Of a DNA stretch of 47,072 nt, positions 8,544 to 17,140 are shown piece after piece. Every line of letters starts with the position of its first letter. Within the stretch, counting starts at the first letter, position 1. Where the stretch lies: NCBI GenBank assembly GCA_026708085.1, contig JAPOVP010000146.1, positions 1-47,072 on the forward strand. Direction: 5' to 3'. The notes under the pieces were generated by a model. It saw only the letters and a program-made list of their open reading frames with translations. It made no database searches and had not been told where the DNA came from. Source of the stretch: Caldilineaceae bacterium. Its GTDB lineage: Bacteria; Chloroflexota; Anaerolineae; Caldilineales; Caldilineaceae. Both the position numbers and the translations under genes were made by a program.

Positions 8544-10418
8544 ATGTTGCGGGTAAAGATTGTCTGTACAATAGGGCCGACCAGTACCGATCCTGAGATA
8601 CTCGCTCAGATGATCGATGCGGGGATGAATGTAGCCCGCATCAACATGAGCCACGGCGACCACGGATTCCACGCCCGAAATATCCACACAATTCGTGAGA
8701 TTGCCCAGGAGCGTAACCGGCCGGTAGCGATACTCGTCGATCTGCAGGGGCCGAAACTACGTGTGGGCGAGATGCAGCCTGGGGGCGTCCCGCTGGCTGC
8801 TGGTGAAGAGCTGATTCTGACAACCGACGAGATTATCGGCGAACCGGGGCGCGTGCCAATCCAGAACAAGGAAGTCCCGGCCAGCATCGAGGAGGGCCGA
8901 CGCAGTTCGACGCTGCAGACGGCGGGAGAAACGCAGGAACGTATTCTGTTAGATGACGGTTTGCTCGAATTGGAGGTGATTGACGCGACAGAGACGACAG
9001 TGCGAACACGGGTGATCGTCGGGGGCGTTTTGCAGGATCGCAAGGGAATGAACCTCCCCCACACCAAGCTGACCGTTCCCTCGATGACCGAAAAGGATCG
9101 CGTCGACGTGGACTTCGCCCTTGAACATCAGGCCGACTGGATCGCCCTCAGTTTTGTGCGCACCGCAGGCGATGTCCACGCGCTGCGAAAGGTGGTGCAG
9201 AGCCGTGCGCCACTGGGCCGGGCGACGCCGATCATCTCCAAGATAGAAAAGCCGGAAGCGGTGGACAACATAGAGGAGATCATTCAGGCGTCGGACGGCC
9301 TGATGGTGGCACGGGGGGATTTGGGCATTGAGACAAGCCCGGAAGCAGTACCGATGATCCAGAAGATGATCATCGCCCGTTGTATCGGCACCGACAAACC
9401 TGTAATCACGGCGACGCAGATGCTCGAATCGATGATTCGCAACCCGCGTCCGACCCGTGCCGAAGCCAGCGATGTGGCAAACGCCGTACTGGATGGCAGC
9501 GATGCAATTATGCTCTCCGGCGAGACAGCCGCCGGCAACTATCCGGTCCAATCAGTTCAGACGATGTTGAATATTGCCAAAGAGGCGGAAAGGGTGGGCA
9601 GCGTTACGCAGCCGCACTACCGGCCATCGCAGCAGGCTGTGGACGGATTTTTCGGCACGCTGAAGTCCGATCCCGACGGGGGGCCAGATGCAGGGGACAG
9701 CGACACACCTTCGGTCGCCGAAGCGGTCAGCCAGGCCACGGTGGATACGGCGCAGAACGTGGGGGCCGCGGCCATCATTGCGCCAACGGCCCGGGGCGCA
9801 ACGGCCAAAAAGCTGGCCCGTTTCCGTCCATCCGTTCCCATCATCGCGGTGACACCAAGCCATCTCGTTTACCGGCAACTGGCCCTCTACTGGGGTGTAT
9901 TCCCCTTGATGGGCCAGCGAATGAACACGATTGACGAGATGCTGGAGGACGCGGTGCGTATCGCCCTGCGCGCCGGATTTGTCCAGCAAGGCGATGTTAC
10001 GGTCGTGACGGGCGGTGTTGTTGGGGGCGTGCCGGGTGAAACCAATCTGATGACAGTTCGACGCATCGCCAGGGTGCTGATGCACGGGCAGGGGGTGGGC
10101 AACCGACGCATGAGCGGTCGCGTAGTGCGGCTGAAGCCAGGGCAGGACCCCCGTGACCAGGCGTTGCAGCACCGGATGATGACGACGCAGGACATTCTTG
10201 TGGCCGAGGAGTTGAACCAGGTCAGTATGGAGCTGGTCTACCATGCGGGGGGGTTGATCACCGCGGAATCGGCGCCTGACAGCATCGCTGCGCTGGCGGC
10301 GGTGGAGTTGGGGATTCCTGCAGTCCTGCAGGCAAGCGGAAACTGGGACGAACTGGTTGACGGCCAGACGATAGTTATCGATGCCCGCACTGGGAACGTT
10401 TACGAGTGGGATCTGTAG
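8544..10418 (+). CDS. pyk: Pyruvate kinase with C-terminal PEP-utilizer-like domain
   Basis: A 624-residue pyruvate kinase (phosphoenolpyruvate + ADP to pyruvate + ATP), the last step of glycolysis, cytoplasmic. Visible are the N-terminal KIVCTIGPTS, the substrate-binding NMSHGDH, Lys233 in SKIEK, and MVARGDLG (254-261). The regulatory C domain follows (about 385-510), then an extra domain (about 515-624) resembling the swivelling domain of PEP synthase. That domain ends ELGIPAVLQASG but has Glu-Ser-Ala-Pro where the phosphohistidine Thr-Ser-His would be, so it cannot carry phosphate; Geobacillus pyruvate kinase has a similar His-less extension. ATG 8544 is chosen over an upstream open frame because GGAG lies 7 bases before it and the family starts here. 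It converges on the MFS gene with 22 bases between. Confidence 0.93.
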   Translation: MLRVKIVCTIGPTSTDPEILAQMIDAGMNVARINMSHGDHGFHARNIHTIREIAQERNRPVAILVDLQGPKLRVGEMQPGGVPLAAGEELILTTDEIIGEPGRVPIQNKEVPASIEEGRRSSTLQTAGETQERILLDDGLLELEVIDATETTVRTRVIVGGVLQDRKGMNLPHTKLTVPSMTEKDRVDVDFALEHQADWIALSFVRTAGDVHALRKVVQSRAPLGRATPIISKIEKPEAVDNIEEIIQASDGLMVARGDLGIETSPEAVPMIQKMIIARCIGTDKPVITATQMLESMIRNPRPTRAEASDVANAVLDGSDAIMLSGETAAGNYPVQSVQTMLNIAKEAERVGSVTQPHYRPSQQAVDGFFGTLKSDPDGGPDAGDSDTPSVAEAVSQATVDTAQNVGAAAIIAPTARGATAKKLARFRPSVPIIAVTPSHLVYRQLALYWGVFPLMGQRMNTIDEMLEDAVRIALRAGFVQQGDVTVVTGGVVGGVPGETNLMTVRRIARVLMHGQGVGNRRMSGRVVRLKPGQDPRDQALQHRMMTTQDILVAEELNQVSMELVYHAGGLITAESAPDSIAALAAVELGIPAVLQASGNWDELVDGQTIVIDARTGNVYEWDL

Positions 10419-10440
10419 ATTGCTCTAACGTTAGGCCGGT

Positions 10441-11835
10441 TCAGACAACCGCCGGCGGCCTGTTGCCTGATTCGACGATTGCACGGCGGACATCTACCCT
10501 CAACAGTAGTGCAAGCCCCACCACAAAGAAAAGAATGATGGAAACAATAGCAGGGCGCAGGCTGCCGGTGAACTGGTTGACCAGGCCGAAAGCAAGCGGG
10601 CCCAGCCAGGAGGTTCCGCGTTCGCTGACTTCGTAAATGGAGAAGAACTCGGCCTCTTTGCCCTGCGGGATCATGTTGGCGAAGAGGCCGCGGCTTACCG
10701 CTTGCGTGCCGCCCATCACCAGGGCTATGAACGCTCCCAGAATCCAGAACTCCAGGATACGGCTCTCCCCACGCAGTCCCAGGTAGGCGTAGATAACAAC
10801 GACTGTCCAGACGATCAGGCCGATGATCAGGGCCTTCTTGGCGCCGACGCGAATCGCCAGCCTGCCGAAAAGGAGTGCGCCGCCAAAGGCCACAAACTGG
10901 ATCATCAGAATCACCATGGTGAGGACACCCTGCTCGATCTCCAACCCGCCTTGCACAAGCGGCGCTGCAGCAAAGATGGCCGCCACGGCAAACACCGTTT
11001 GGATTCCATCGTTATACAACAGGTAGGCGATCAGGAAACGGATTGTATGGGGATACTTTGCAGCCTCCAGACAGGTCTCCCACAGCTGTTTGAGACCTGT
11101 CGACAGATAGGTCTCGCCGGGCGGAAGCACTCTGGCGGTGTCGCGCGAGCGCAAGAGCCTCCATGTGACGAATGACCAGCAGAACCACCACAGTCCGCCG
11201 GAAAACAGGTTGATACGAACGGCCAGACCGGAGTCGATGCCGAAGGTGTCGCGCATCAGGAAAAAGGCAAGATTCAACGTCAGAAGAAGGCCGCCTCCCA
11301 GATAACCGAGCGCCCAGCCTACCGAGGAAACGCGGTCACGTTCATCCGGTTCGGCGATGTCAGGAAGAAAGGCATTGTAGAAGACGATGGCGGCGCCAAA
11401 ACAGAGATTGGCGAAAATGAAGAGGAGACCTCCCAGCCACCAGGACTGGTCGGTAACGAAAAACAAGAACATGGTGGCCCAGGAACCGGCAACGGCGAAG
11501 ATCTGCATCAACTTTTTGCGCAAGCTCGCATAATCGGCGATGGCCCCCAGAATTGGCAGGAAGAACACCTGCAAGATTACAGAAATCGAGATGCAGTAGG
11601 ACAAGAATGAATAAGGGGCAATGGGAACACCGAGAAGGTTGACCATGCCATCGGGCCCGGCCGCCAGTTCGGCCAGATTGGAGACGTAGGGGCCGAGGAA
11701 GACGGAGCCGACAGTTGTCGAAAATGCTGAATTGGCCCAATCATAGAAGTACCAGCCGATCTGCTCGCGGCGGTTGCCCGGCTTCACTGCGTGGGCCGAG
11801 GACTGGTTGGGGTCGGCTGACGATTCTGTGGGCAT
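10441..11835 (-). CDS. UMF1-type MFS transporter (Atg22-like)
   Basis: A 464-residue inner-membrane transporter with about 12 hydrophobic segments. The N-terminal block GWYFYDWANSAFSTTVGSVF followed by FLGPYV is the signature of the UMF1 branch of the major facilitator superfamily, related to yeast vacuolar effluxer Atg22. The loop motif GAIADYASLRKK after the second or third helix is the MFS cytoplasmic turn. Substrates of bacterial members are not established; amino-acid or small-molecule efflux is a guess from Atg22. ATG 11835 is chosen because AAGGAG (11842-11847) lies 6 bases upstream; an upstream in-frame ATG at 11865 has no such site. The gene follows mtaB on the same strand after 54 bases and may be cotranscribed, without functional link. 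Confidence 0.88.
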   Translation of the reverse strand: MPTESSADPNQSSAHAVKPGNRREQIGWYFYDWANSAFSTTVGSVFLGPYVSNLAELAAGPDGMVNLLGVPIAPYSFLSYCISISVILQVFFLPILGAIADYASLRKKLMQIFAVAGSWATMFLFFVTDQSWWLGGLLFIFANLCFGAAIVFYNAFLPDIAEPDERDRVSSVGWALGYLGGGLLLTLNLAFFLMRDTFGIDSGLAVRINLFSGGLWWFCWSFVTWRLLRSRDTARVLPPGETYLSTGLKQLWETCLEAAKYPHTIRFLIAYLLYNDGIQTVFAVAAIFAAAPLVQGGLEIEQGVLTMVILMIQFVAFGGALLFGRLAIRVGAKKALIIGLIVWTVVVIYAYLGLRGESRILEFWILGAFIALVMGGTQAVSRGLFANMIPQGKEAEFFSIYEVSERGTSWLGPLAFGLVNQFTGSLRPAIVSIILFFVVGLALLLRVDVRRAIVESGNRPPAVV

Positions 11836-11889
11836 CAGATGCTCCTTGGAGGCCGACGCGGCCAAATGGATTTTTGTTGGACGGGGTCT

Positions 11890-13251
11890 CTAAATGCCTG
11901 CGGTGCGAGCCTCTGGCAGGAGAGGTTCGCCGTACATGGTTTCGCCGTGAAGTTCATCCAGGCGTGCGGAGGTGATCCGGTTGGTGAGGTCAAAGTCCGC
12001 GGGGGCGTGGGCCGAGACGCGCAGGTAGTTATCGGTCAAGCCGCTCCAGAGAAGTGTGTCAGGCCTGTCGGTCAGCTGCTGTCCGCTGCCTTCCCACAAG
12101 ACCGGGCGAACCGTGCCGACAAATCTCCTCCGTTCCATTTCGGCGGTGCGGGCAACTGCCAGGTGCATCTGTCGCGAACGCTCTCGTTTGACCGTCTTTG
12201 GTACCTGTCCGTCGAAGCCGGCTGCGGCTGTGCCGGCGCGGGGGCTGAAGGGGAAGATGTGGCCGTGGGTGAAGCGCATTTCTTCGACGAAGCGCAGACC
12301 TTCTTCGAAGTCGGCCTCCGTTTCACCGGGAAAACCGACGATGAGATCGGTAGTGATGATTAGATCGGGGATGGCTGCGCGGGCACCGGCCACCAGCTTG
12401 CGGAAGCTGGCAACGGTGCAGCGGCGGGCCATGCGGCGCAACTGGGCGTCTGTTCCGGCCTGCAGAGGCAGATGCAGATGGGGGCAGAGACGTCCCGGCC
12501 AGCGTTGCCAGAGGTCAAAGAAACCGCCGGCCAGCTCCCAGGGCTCCAGGCTGCTGAGGCGCAGGCGGGCGATGTCGGTATGGGTGAGGATGGCCGCGGT
12601 CAACTCCTTGAGATCGGTCCGCTGGTTCCCCGGCAGGTCCCTGCCGTATGCTCCGAGGTGGACACCCGTGAGGACGGCTTCGCGGAAGCCGCTCTTCACG
12701 AGGGCCTGCACCTCCCGGACCACTTCAGCGGTCGTGCGGCTACGGCTGTCGCCGCGCAAGGTCGTAACGATGCAAAATGTGCAGCGGTTCTGGCAGCCGT
12801 CCTGGACCTTGACGAAGGCACGCGTTCGGCCGCCCTCCTCTTCAGGGGACGCGGGCGCGAATGGTGTACCGTGGGGCTGAATGCGGACCAGATCCTGGGG
12901 ATCGGAGAACTCTGCGCTCCACGGCTCGAGGAGGGTGTGCAGCATGTCCTTGGATTGGTTGTCTGCCACCAGTTCGACGCCGGGTAGAGCGGCGCTCTCC
13001 TGGGGAGCCAGCGTGGCATAGCAGCCCGTCATGGCGATACGGGCGTCGGGGTTGCGCTTGTGGAGGTGGCGGGCAGCCTGCCGGCTCTTGCGCGCGGCCT
13101 GGGCGGTGACGGCACAGGTGTTGAGCACGATGACGTGGGCGTCTTCGGGGCGAACGACGATGCAGTGCCCGGCAGCGTTGAGGCGGCCTGCGAGTGTGCT
13201 ATTTTCGCTGAAGTTGAGCCGGCAACCCAGCTGGTCGAGAAATACGCGCAT
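11890..13251 (-). CDS. mtaB: tRNA t6A37 methylthiotransferase MtaB
   Basis: A 453-residue radical-SAM methylthiotransferase that would convert N6-threonylcarbamoyladenosine-37 of tRNA to its 2-methylthio form. The N-terminal UPF0004 domain has the auxiliary-cluster cysteines Cys10 (QLGCRLN), Cys46 (NTCAV) and Cys77 (TGCY). The radical SAM motif CX3CX2C is Cys153/157/160 (CQNRCTFC). The C-terminal part (about 375-450) fits a TRAM RNA-binding domain. [11 protein letters not shown] matches the MtaB (YqeV) branch better than MiaB or RimO, which usually read differently around the first cysteine; this subfamily call is less sure than the family. No strong Shine-Dalgarno precedes the ATG. It is transcribed divergently from the gene at 13376. 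Confidence 0.88.
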   Translation of the reverse strand: MRVFLDQLGCRLNFSENSTLAGRLNAAGHCIVVRPEDAHVIVLNTCAVTAQAARKSRQAARHLHKRNPDARIAMTGCYATLAPQESAALPGVELVADNQSKDMLHTLLEPWSAEFSDPQDLVRIQPHGTPFAPASPEEEGGRTRAFVKVQDGCQNRCTFCIVTTLRGDSRSRTTAEVVREVQALVKSGFREAVLTGVHLGAYGRDLPGNQRTDLKELTAAILTHTDIARLRLSSLEPWELAGGFFDLWQRWPGRLCPHLHLPLQAGTDAQLRRMARRCTVASFRKLVAGARAAIPDLIITTDLIVGFPGETEADFEEGLRFVEEMRFTHGHIFPFSPRAGTAAAGFDGQVPKTVKRERSRQMHLAVARTAEMERRRFVGTVRPVLWEGSGQQLTDRPDTLLWSGLTDNYLRVSAHAPADFDLTNRITSARLDELHGETMYGEPLLPEARTAGI

Positions 13252-13339
13252 AGTTTGGAGCTTGTGGCTGGTTGCCTGCGGCGGCCCTTCGTCTATAGCT
13301 TATGGCCTATCGTGGGGACAGGATAACACAGAAGCATTC

Positions 13340-13368
13340 TTATCAATTAATCAGGGATCCGGTATACT
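13340..13368 (+). promoter_or_regulatory. Sigma70-like promoter for a leaderless transcript
   Basis: TTATCA (13340-13345), a 17-bp spacer and TATACT (13363-13368) form a good sigma70-type promoter. Only seven bases separate the -10 box from the ATG at 13376, so transcription should begin at or within a base of the start codon. No Shine-Dalgarno sequence could fit, which agrees with a leaderless mRNA. Confidence 0.65.
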
Positions 13369-13375
13369 CGAAGCT

Positions 13376-14200
13376 ATGAAACTTTCACTATCGGTGCGGG
13401 TCGCGGAGAGCTTCAGCAACAAACGCGAGAGCGCCATTCCACTGGAGGAGTTGGCGCGCATCGCGGCCGACGCTGGATACGAAGCCCTCTGTATGCGTGC
13501 GTCGGTTGTCGGCGTCCACAGCCCGGCGGGCGCGGCTGAACGCGTAAAGGGCACGGTCAAGGCACACGGGCTGACCATTTCGATGGTGACCGCCGATTTC
13601 CCTGTCCCGGAAAACAGCGAAGAGGGTCCCAACAGCCTGCGACACATCACCCCATCGCTCGATCTGGCCGAGGCGCTGGGGGCGGATCTTATCCGAATCT
13701 GTATGAAGAAGGAGGAGGACATTCAGCATGCGCGGCGGGCAGCTGACGAGGCCCGCGAGCGGGGCATCCGGCTGGCGCATCAGAGCCACACGCGCAGCTT
13801 GTTCGAGACGGTGGCGGGTTCGGTAGCGGTGCTCAGAGAGGTTGACAGGCCCAATTTCGGCATCATCTACGAGCCGGCCAACCTGGCCCTGTGCGGCCAG
13901 GCGTACGGCGAGTCCACACTACGAGCGTTCCAGCCCTGGTTGTTCAACGTTTACCTGCAAAACCACACGCCCGAGCCGGACGGCGTCCAACCGATGGATA
14001 CGTGGACGCGAGGCACAGTGATGTCCACGCTTCGCCCCCTGGACGCAACCGGCGGCATCGACTTTCCCGCTATTTTTAACGGCTTGCGAACGATAGGCTA
14101 TGACGGCTGCGTCACAATGCACCAGGCGTTTGGCGGGGATTTGACACCGGCAGAGGCGACGAGACGCACGGCAACGTTTCTAGGAGGGCTGATGGAGTAG
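13376..14200 (+). CDS. Sugar phosphate isomerase/epimerase-like TIM-barrel protein
   Basis: A 274-residue protein of the xylose-isomerase-like TIM-barrel (AP endonuclease family 2) group. Barrel marks are the opening MKLSLSVRVAESF, the EALGADLIRICM strand, metal-site candidates in GIIYEPAN and the His of RLAHQSH, and the late DGCVTMHQAFGGD. Members isomerise or epimerise sugars or inositol derivatives, or act as 2-keto-inositol dehydratases; the substrate cannot be named here. The frame is open far upstream, but that part overlaps mtaB on the other strand, and ATG 13376 sits seven bases after a strong -10 box. It is probably translated from a leaderless transcript. A hairpin at 14233-14258 may end its message before the glutamate dehydrogenase gene. 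Confidence 0.82.
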   Translation: MKLSLSVRVAESFSNKRESAIPLEELARIAADAGYEALCMRASVVGVHSPAGAAERVKGTVKAHGLTISMVTADFPVPENSEEGPNSLRHITPSLDLAEALGADLIRICMKKEEDIQHARRAADEARERGIRLAHQSHTRSLFETVAGSVAVLREVDRPNFGIIYEPANLALCGQAYGESTLRAFQPWLFNVYLQNHTPEPDGVQPMDTWTRGTVMSTLRPLDATGGIDFPAIFNGLRTIGYDGCVTMHQAFGGDLTPAEATRRTATFLGGLME

Positions 14201-14232
14201 ACCCGGCTCGCACCTTCCAATGAAAGGGCCCC

Positions 14233-14258
14233 GCTCAAGAAACGCTGGTTTTCTGAGC
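14233..14258 (+). terminator. Hairpin after the isomerase gene
   Basis: GCTCAAGAAA pairs with TTTCTGAGC, leaving one bulged A and an 8-base loop. It lies 33 bases after the stop of the isomerase gene. There is no long T run, so termination is plausible but not certain. Confidence 0.4.
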
Positions 14259-14266
14259 AGTTCACA

Positions 14267-14289
14267 GTTTCAGACGGATGTGTCTGAAC
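14267..14289 (+). promoter_or_regulatory. Leader hairpin before the glutamate dehydrogenase ribosome site
   Basis: GTTTCAGAC (14267-14275) pairs with GTCTGAAC (14282-14289), with a short loop. The stem ends 8 bases before a perfect AAGGAGGT (14298-14305). It could shape the mRNA leader or be part of the termination region of the upstream gene; no riboswitch family is recognised. Confidence 0.35.
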
Positions 14290-14313
14290 CTAAAGTCAAG
14301 GAGGTGTTTTTCA

Positions 14314-15786
14314 ATGACGAAAAAACGGTCCAACTCGAATTCTGCGGCGCGTGAAGCGAGCGGTTCAAGTGAACAGTCAGGATCCCGCTCCCAAGCAGAT
14401 GAGCCAAACACCTTTTCACCTTCTCTTGTAAACGTAGACTCACCCCCACCGGCCGAAACCGGCGCTTCCAAGCAGCATCTTCCTTCGAACTCCCAACAAA
14501 CAGAAACGGAAACTGAGCCAGCGCACACGACTGCGTTCCAGCGCGCCAGCGCATTCTCCGTTGCCCAAGAGCAGCTAACCCGCGTCGCCGAAGCCATGAA
14601 TCTCGACGATGACATGCGGGCGTATCTGAAGATGCCGCGCAGGGAATTGAGCGTCCACTTTCCGGTGGTGATGGATGATGACTCGATTCGAATCTTCACC
14701 GGATTTCGAGTACATCACAACACTGCGTTGGGGCCGACCAAGGGTGGCATCCGTTACCACCCGGATGTGACTCTGGACGAATCCAGAGCGCTGGCCATGT
14801 GGATGACGTGGAAATGCGCGCTGATGAACCTGCCCTATGGCGGCGCCAAGGGCGGTGTCATCGTCAACCCAAAGGAGCTCTCGGAGAGGGAGTTGCAGGC
14901 GATGACCCGGCGCTACACAACGGAAATCAGTCTCTTCATCAGCCCGGAGATGGACATACCAGCGCCGGACGTGGGTACAAACGCGCAGGTGATGGCTTGG
15001 ATCATGGACACCTATTCCATGCACAGAGGCTACTCTGTGCCGGCTGTCACGACCGGCAAGCCGCTGGCTGTGGGCGGCTCTGCCGGCAGGGAATACGCCA
15101 CCGGCCTAGGCATTACATACATAACCAGGGCCATGCTGCGCCGCCGGTTGGGACTCGACATTGAAGATGCGACGGTTGCGATACAGGGGTTCGGCAATGT
15201 CGGTAGTTGGACGGCACGCTCGATGCACGAACGGGGGGCGAAGATCGTGGCCGTCAGCGACGTGGGCGGCGGGGTGTATGACGAGCGGGGGCTGGATCCG
15301 CGCCATCTGAAACATTACGCTGAGGAGACAGGGACGGTTGTCGGATACCCGCGCGCGGACACGTTGACGAACGAAGAACTGCTGGAACTGAAGGTAGATG
15401 TGCTAGTCCCGGCCGCATTGGAGGGACAGATCACCGGCGAGAACGCGGACAAGATCAACGCCCGGGTCATCGCTGAGGGAGCGAACGGGCCGACGACGCC
15501 GGAAGCTGACCGCATTCTGGAGGACAAGGGGGTCCTGATCATCCCGGACATTCTGTGCAATGCCGGTGGTGTGGTAGTCAGTTACTTCGAATGGGTACAG
15601 GACCTGCAGGCCTTTTCCTGGGACGAGAGCGAGATCCGGCATCAGATGAAACGCAAGCTACTGGACAATCTGGACGAGGTACTGACTATCACAGTCCAGA
15701 CCGACCAGGACCTGAGGACGGCAGCCTACACGATTGCCATTCAGCGCATTGTGGATGCGGTGAAGTACCGGGGGATCTATCCATAA
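14314..15786 (+). CDS. gdhA: Glu/Leu/Phe/Val dehydrogenase, probably glutamate dehydrogenase, with N-terminal extension
   Basis: A 490-residue amino-acid dehydrogenase, most like glutamate dehydrogenase (glutamate to 2-oxoglutarate + ammonia, NAD(P)-linked). Core marks are [10 protein letters not shown], the catalytic Lys179 in [17 protein letters not shown], and the nucleotide-binding QGFGNVG near 293. The first 75 or so residues are rich in Ser, Thr, Glu, Gln and Pro and look disordered; the family normally starts near the [15 protein letters not shown] block. The start is secure: AAGGAGGT ends 8 bases before ATG 14314, the strongest ribosome site in the window. It stands as a single gene that converges on the HEPN/MNT pair. 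Use as leucine or valine dehydrogenase is less likely given the family look. Confidence 0.9.
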   Translation: MTKKRSNSNSAAREASGSSEQSGSRSQADEPNTFSPSLVNVDSPPPAETGASKQHLPSNSQQTETETEPAHTTAFQRASAFSVAQEQLTRVAEAMNLDDDMRAYLKMPRRELSVHFPVVMDDDSIRIFTGFRVHHNTALGPTKGGIRYHPDVTLDESRALAMWMTWKCALMNLPYGGAKGGVIVNPKELSERELQAMTRRYTTEISLFISPEMDIPAPDVGTNAQVMAWIMDTYSMHRGYSVPAVTTGKPLAVGGSAGREYATGLGITYITRAMLRRRLGLDIEDATVAIQGFGNVGSWTARSMHERGAKIVAVSDVGGGVYDERGLDPRHLKHYAEETGTVVGYPRADTLTNEELLELKVDVLVPAALEGQITGENADKINARVIAEGANGPTTPEADRILEDKGVLIIPDILCNAGGVVVSYFEWVQDLQAFSWDESEIRHQMKRKLLDNLDEVLTITVQTDQDLRTAAYTIAIQRIVDAVKYRGIYP

Positions 15787-15806
15787 ACTGCGTTGAGATA
15801 TGGCCG

Positions 15807-16124
15807 TCAAGGCGGACCTACCAGCACGACATAGTCGCGAGCGATTTCGCGATGAAAGCTGTCTGGCAAGCGCGCCCAATCCCGGGCTTCGATGAGAAAA
15901 GGAATTGTTGACTCGCGAAGAGCCTCTTCCAGGTCTACAAGCTTGCTGATCGGGATTTCCTTCAGTTCGGGACTGCGCAAAACCAAGTCCAAATCGCTGC
16001 CGTCGTGGCTGCGACCGGTGACGCGACTGCCATAGGCCCATACCTCGACTTCCGGCACATGGGCGTGCAGAATGTCCTCAAGCGTGCGGCGATGCCTCAG
16101 CTTCAGGTGCAGCCGGTCAGCCAT
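15807..16124 (-). CDS. MNT-type nucleotidyltransferase (antitoxin-like)
   Basis: A 105-residue minimal nucleotidyltransferase. The catalytic motif GSX10DXD is complete: GSRV followed after ten residues by DLD, with a third acidic residue likely further on. In HEPN/MNT (type VII) toxin-antitoxin systems this protein adds AMP to the HEPN partner and silences it. The ATG has AGGAGG about 6 bases upstream, overlapping the stop region of the HEPN gene, which ends 10 bases before. The order HEPN then MNT on one strand is standard. The gene converges on gdhA, leaving 20 bases. The family call is firm; the antitoxin role is inferred from the pairing. Confidence 0.85.
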   Translation of the reverse strand: MADRLHLKLRHRRTLEDILHAHVPEVEVWAYGSRVTGRSHDGSDLDLVLRSPELKEIPISKLVDLEEALRESTIPFLIEARDWARLPDSFHREIARDYVVLVGPP

Positions 16125-16134
16125 TCCGGTCCTC

Positions 16135-16539
16135 CTAGATTACATTTACCAACTCCTCTGCGTCGGCGACGAATTGCGGCAGCGCCTCGAGCGTTCTTTC
16201 AACGAATTGTTCGCCATCTTCGTGCGCGGTTTCATTGCGAAGTGCACGGTATTCGAGCCAGCGTTCACATTCGTCGCCGCTGATCAAACTGTGCTTGGCG
16301 GCATGGCGAAAAATATCATTGAAAGTGAGCTGATCCGCCTGCCGGTTACTGGCGAAGTAGGGCCGAAGCTTTTTCTTGAGCAGCCGACCGCTTTGCTCCA
16401 GTACGAGCTCAAACTCCTTTACGCAAGCTGCACGGTATATTTCGTACATCACATCGCCTGCCTCGTACCGTCTGTGACCTTCCCATGCGGTCCTAAGCGT
16501 GAGTATGCAGTGACTGATATATTCAGTACTGATGGTCAC
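16135..16539 (-). CDS. HI0074-family HEPN-like nucleotidyltransferase partner (toxin-like)
   Basis: A 134-residue all-alpha protein of the HI0074 (nucleotidyltransferase substrate-binding) family, belonging to the HEPN fold. Family blocks are CVKEFELVLEQSG, LTFNDIFRHAAKH and the C-terminal RNETAHE. HEPN RNases use RX4-6H, present here as Arg-Asn-Glu-Thr-Ala-His. In studied HepT toxins the motif is RX4HXY and the tyrosine is AMPylated by the antitoxin; here that position is Asp (HED), checked codon by codon. The start is GTG 16539 with GGGAG 6 bases before it. Together with the MNT gene 10 bases downstream it forms a toxin-antitoxin-like pair. Whether it is toxic, and how the partner controls it without the tyrosine, is unknown. 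Confidence 0.8.
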   Translation of the reverse strand: MTISTEYISHCILTLRTAWEGHRRYEAGDVMYEIYRAACVKEFELVLEQSGRLLKKKLRPYFASNRQADQLTFNDIFRHAAKHSLISGDECERWLEYRALRNETAHEDGEQFVERTLEALPQFVADAEELVNVI

Positions 16540-16641
16540 GTGTTTCTCCCGAGCATGAATGAACCTTTCTGAAGAGCTAGCGTCCCACAGGGAACTGCCT
16601 CAAATTACCATTTACGCAAAGCCACAACAGTTCAAGAAACT

Positions 16642-16656
16642 CCGCGTGACACGCGG
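16642..16656 (-). terminator. Hairpin after ruvX
   Basis: CCGCGT and ACGCGG form a perfect 6-bp stem with a 3-base loop, beginning 7 bases beyond the ruvX stop. On the minus strand it is followed by AGTTTCTT, a weak T tract. It could end the alaS/ruvX transcript before the HEPN gene. Confidence 0.5.
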
Positions 16657-16662
16657 GATTGG

Positions 16663-17127
16663 TTATCGACAGGTCCTTTGAACATCCAGATATCTGCGCA
16701 AGATCATCGCTGCGGCAATCGCGTCCTGCCCGGCCGGATGCGGTCCTTCTTCGGCGATCCACTCGTCGGCGGCAAAGCTGCTGAGACGCTCATCCCAGAA
16801 TACGAGGGGTACGTCCTCGCCGAGGATGTTACGCAGGGCGCGGGTGAAGCGCGCCGCCCAGTTGCGGATTCTGCGCGCTTGCGGACCTTCGCTGCCGTCC
16901 ATGTTGTAGGGCAGCCCGCAGACGACAAGCACGGCCTCCTCTTCTGCGTAGATTTTGGCGAGGGCGTCAAAGTCGGTGCGGCGGTTGCGGCGGCGCAGGG
17001 TACGGAGTGGGCGCACTGTCATGCGCAGTGGATCGCAGGTGGCAACGCCGATGCGGGCGTCGCCCACGTCGATGGCGATGATCTTGCCCGGTGGCGCTGA
17101 AGGATTGGCGCGGTTGGGCTGGGTCAT
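16663..17127 (-). CDS. ruvX: Holliday junction resolvase-like / pre-16S rRNA nuclease YqgF
   Basis: A 154-residue RNase-H-fold nuclease. It opens with the family block IIAIDVGDARIGVA (first catalytic Asp), continues with VVCGLPYNMDGSEG, and has FWDERLSS (Glu/Asp) and a late Asp in AGQDAIAAAMIL. In E. coli YqgF trims the 5' end of pre-16S rRNA; a junction-resolving role has also been proposed. It follows the baseplate-J-like gene by 13 bases on the same strand and lies downstream of alaS, a linkage also known in Firmicutes (alaS-yrrL). No obvious Shine-Dalgarno is seen, so translation may be coupled to the upstream gene. The first 13 residues are a Pro/Ala-rich extension. Confidence 0.92.
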   Translation of the reverse strand: MTQPNRANPSAPPGKIIAIDVGDARIGVATCDPLRMTVRPLRTLRRRNRRTDFDALAKIYAEEEAVLVVCGLPYNMDGSEGPQARRIRNWAARFTRALRNILGEDVPLVFWDERLSSFAADEWIAEEGPHPAGQDAIAAAMILRRYLDVQRTCR

Positions 17128-17140
17128 CAGAAAGAGGGGG

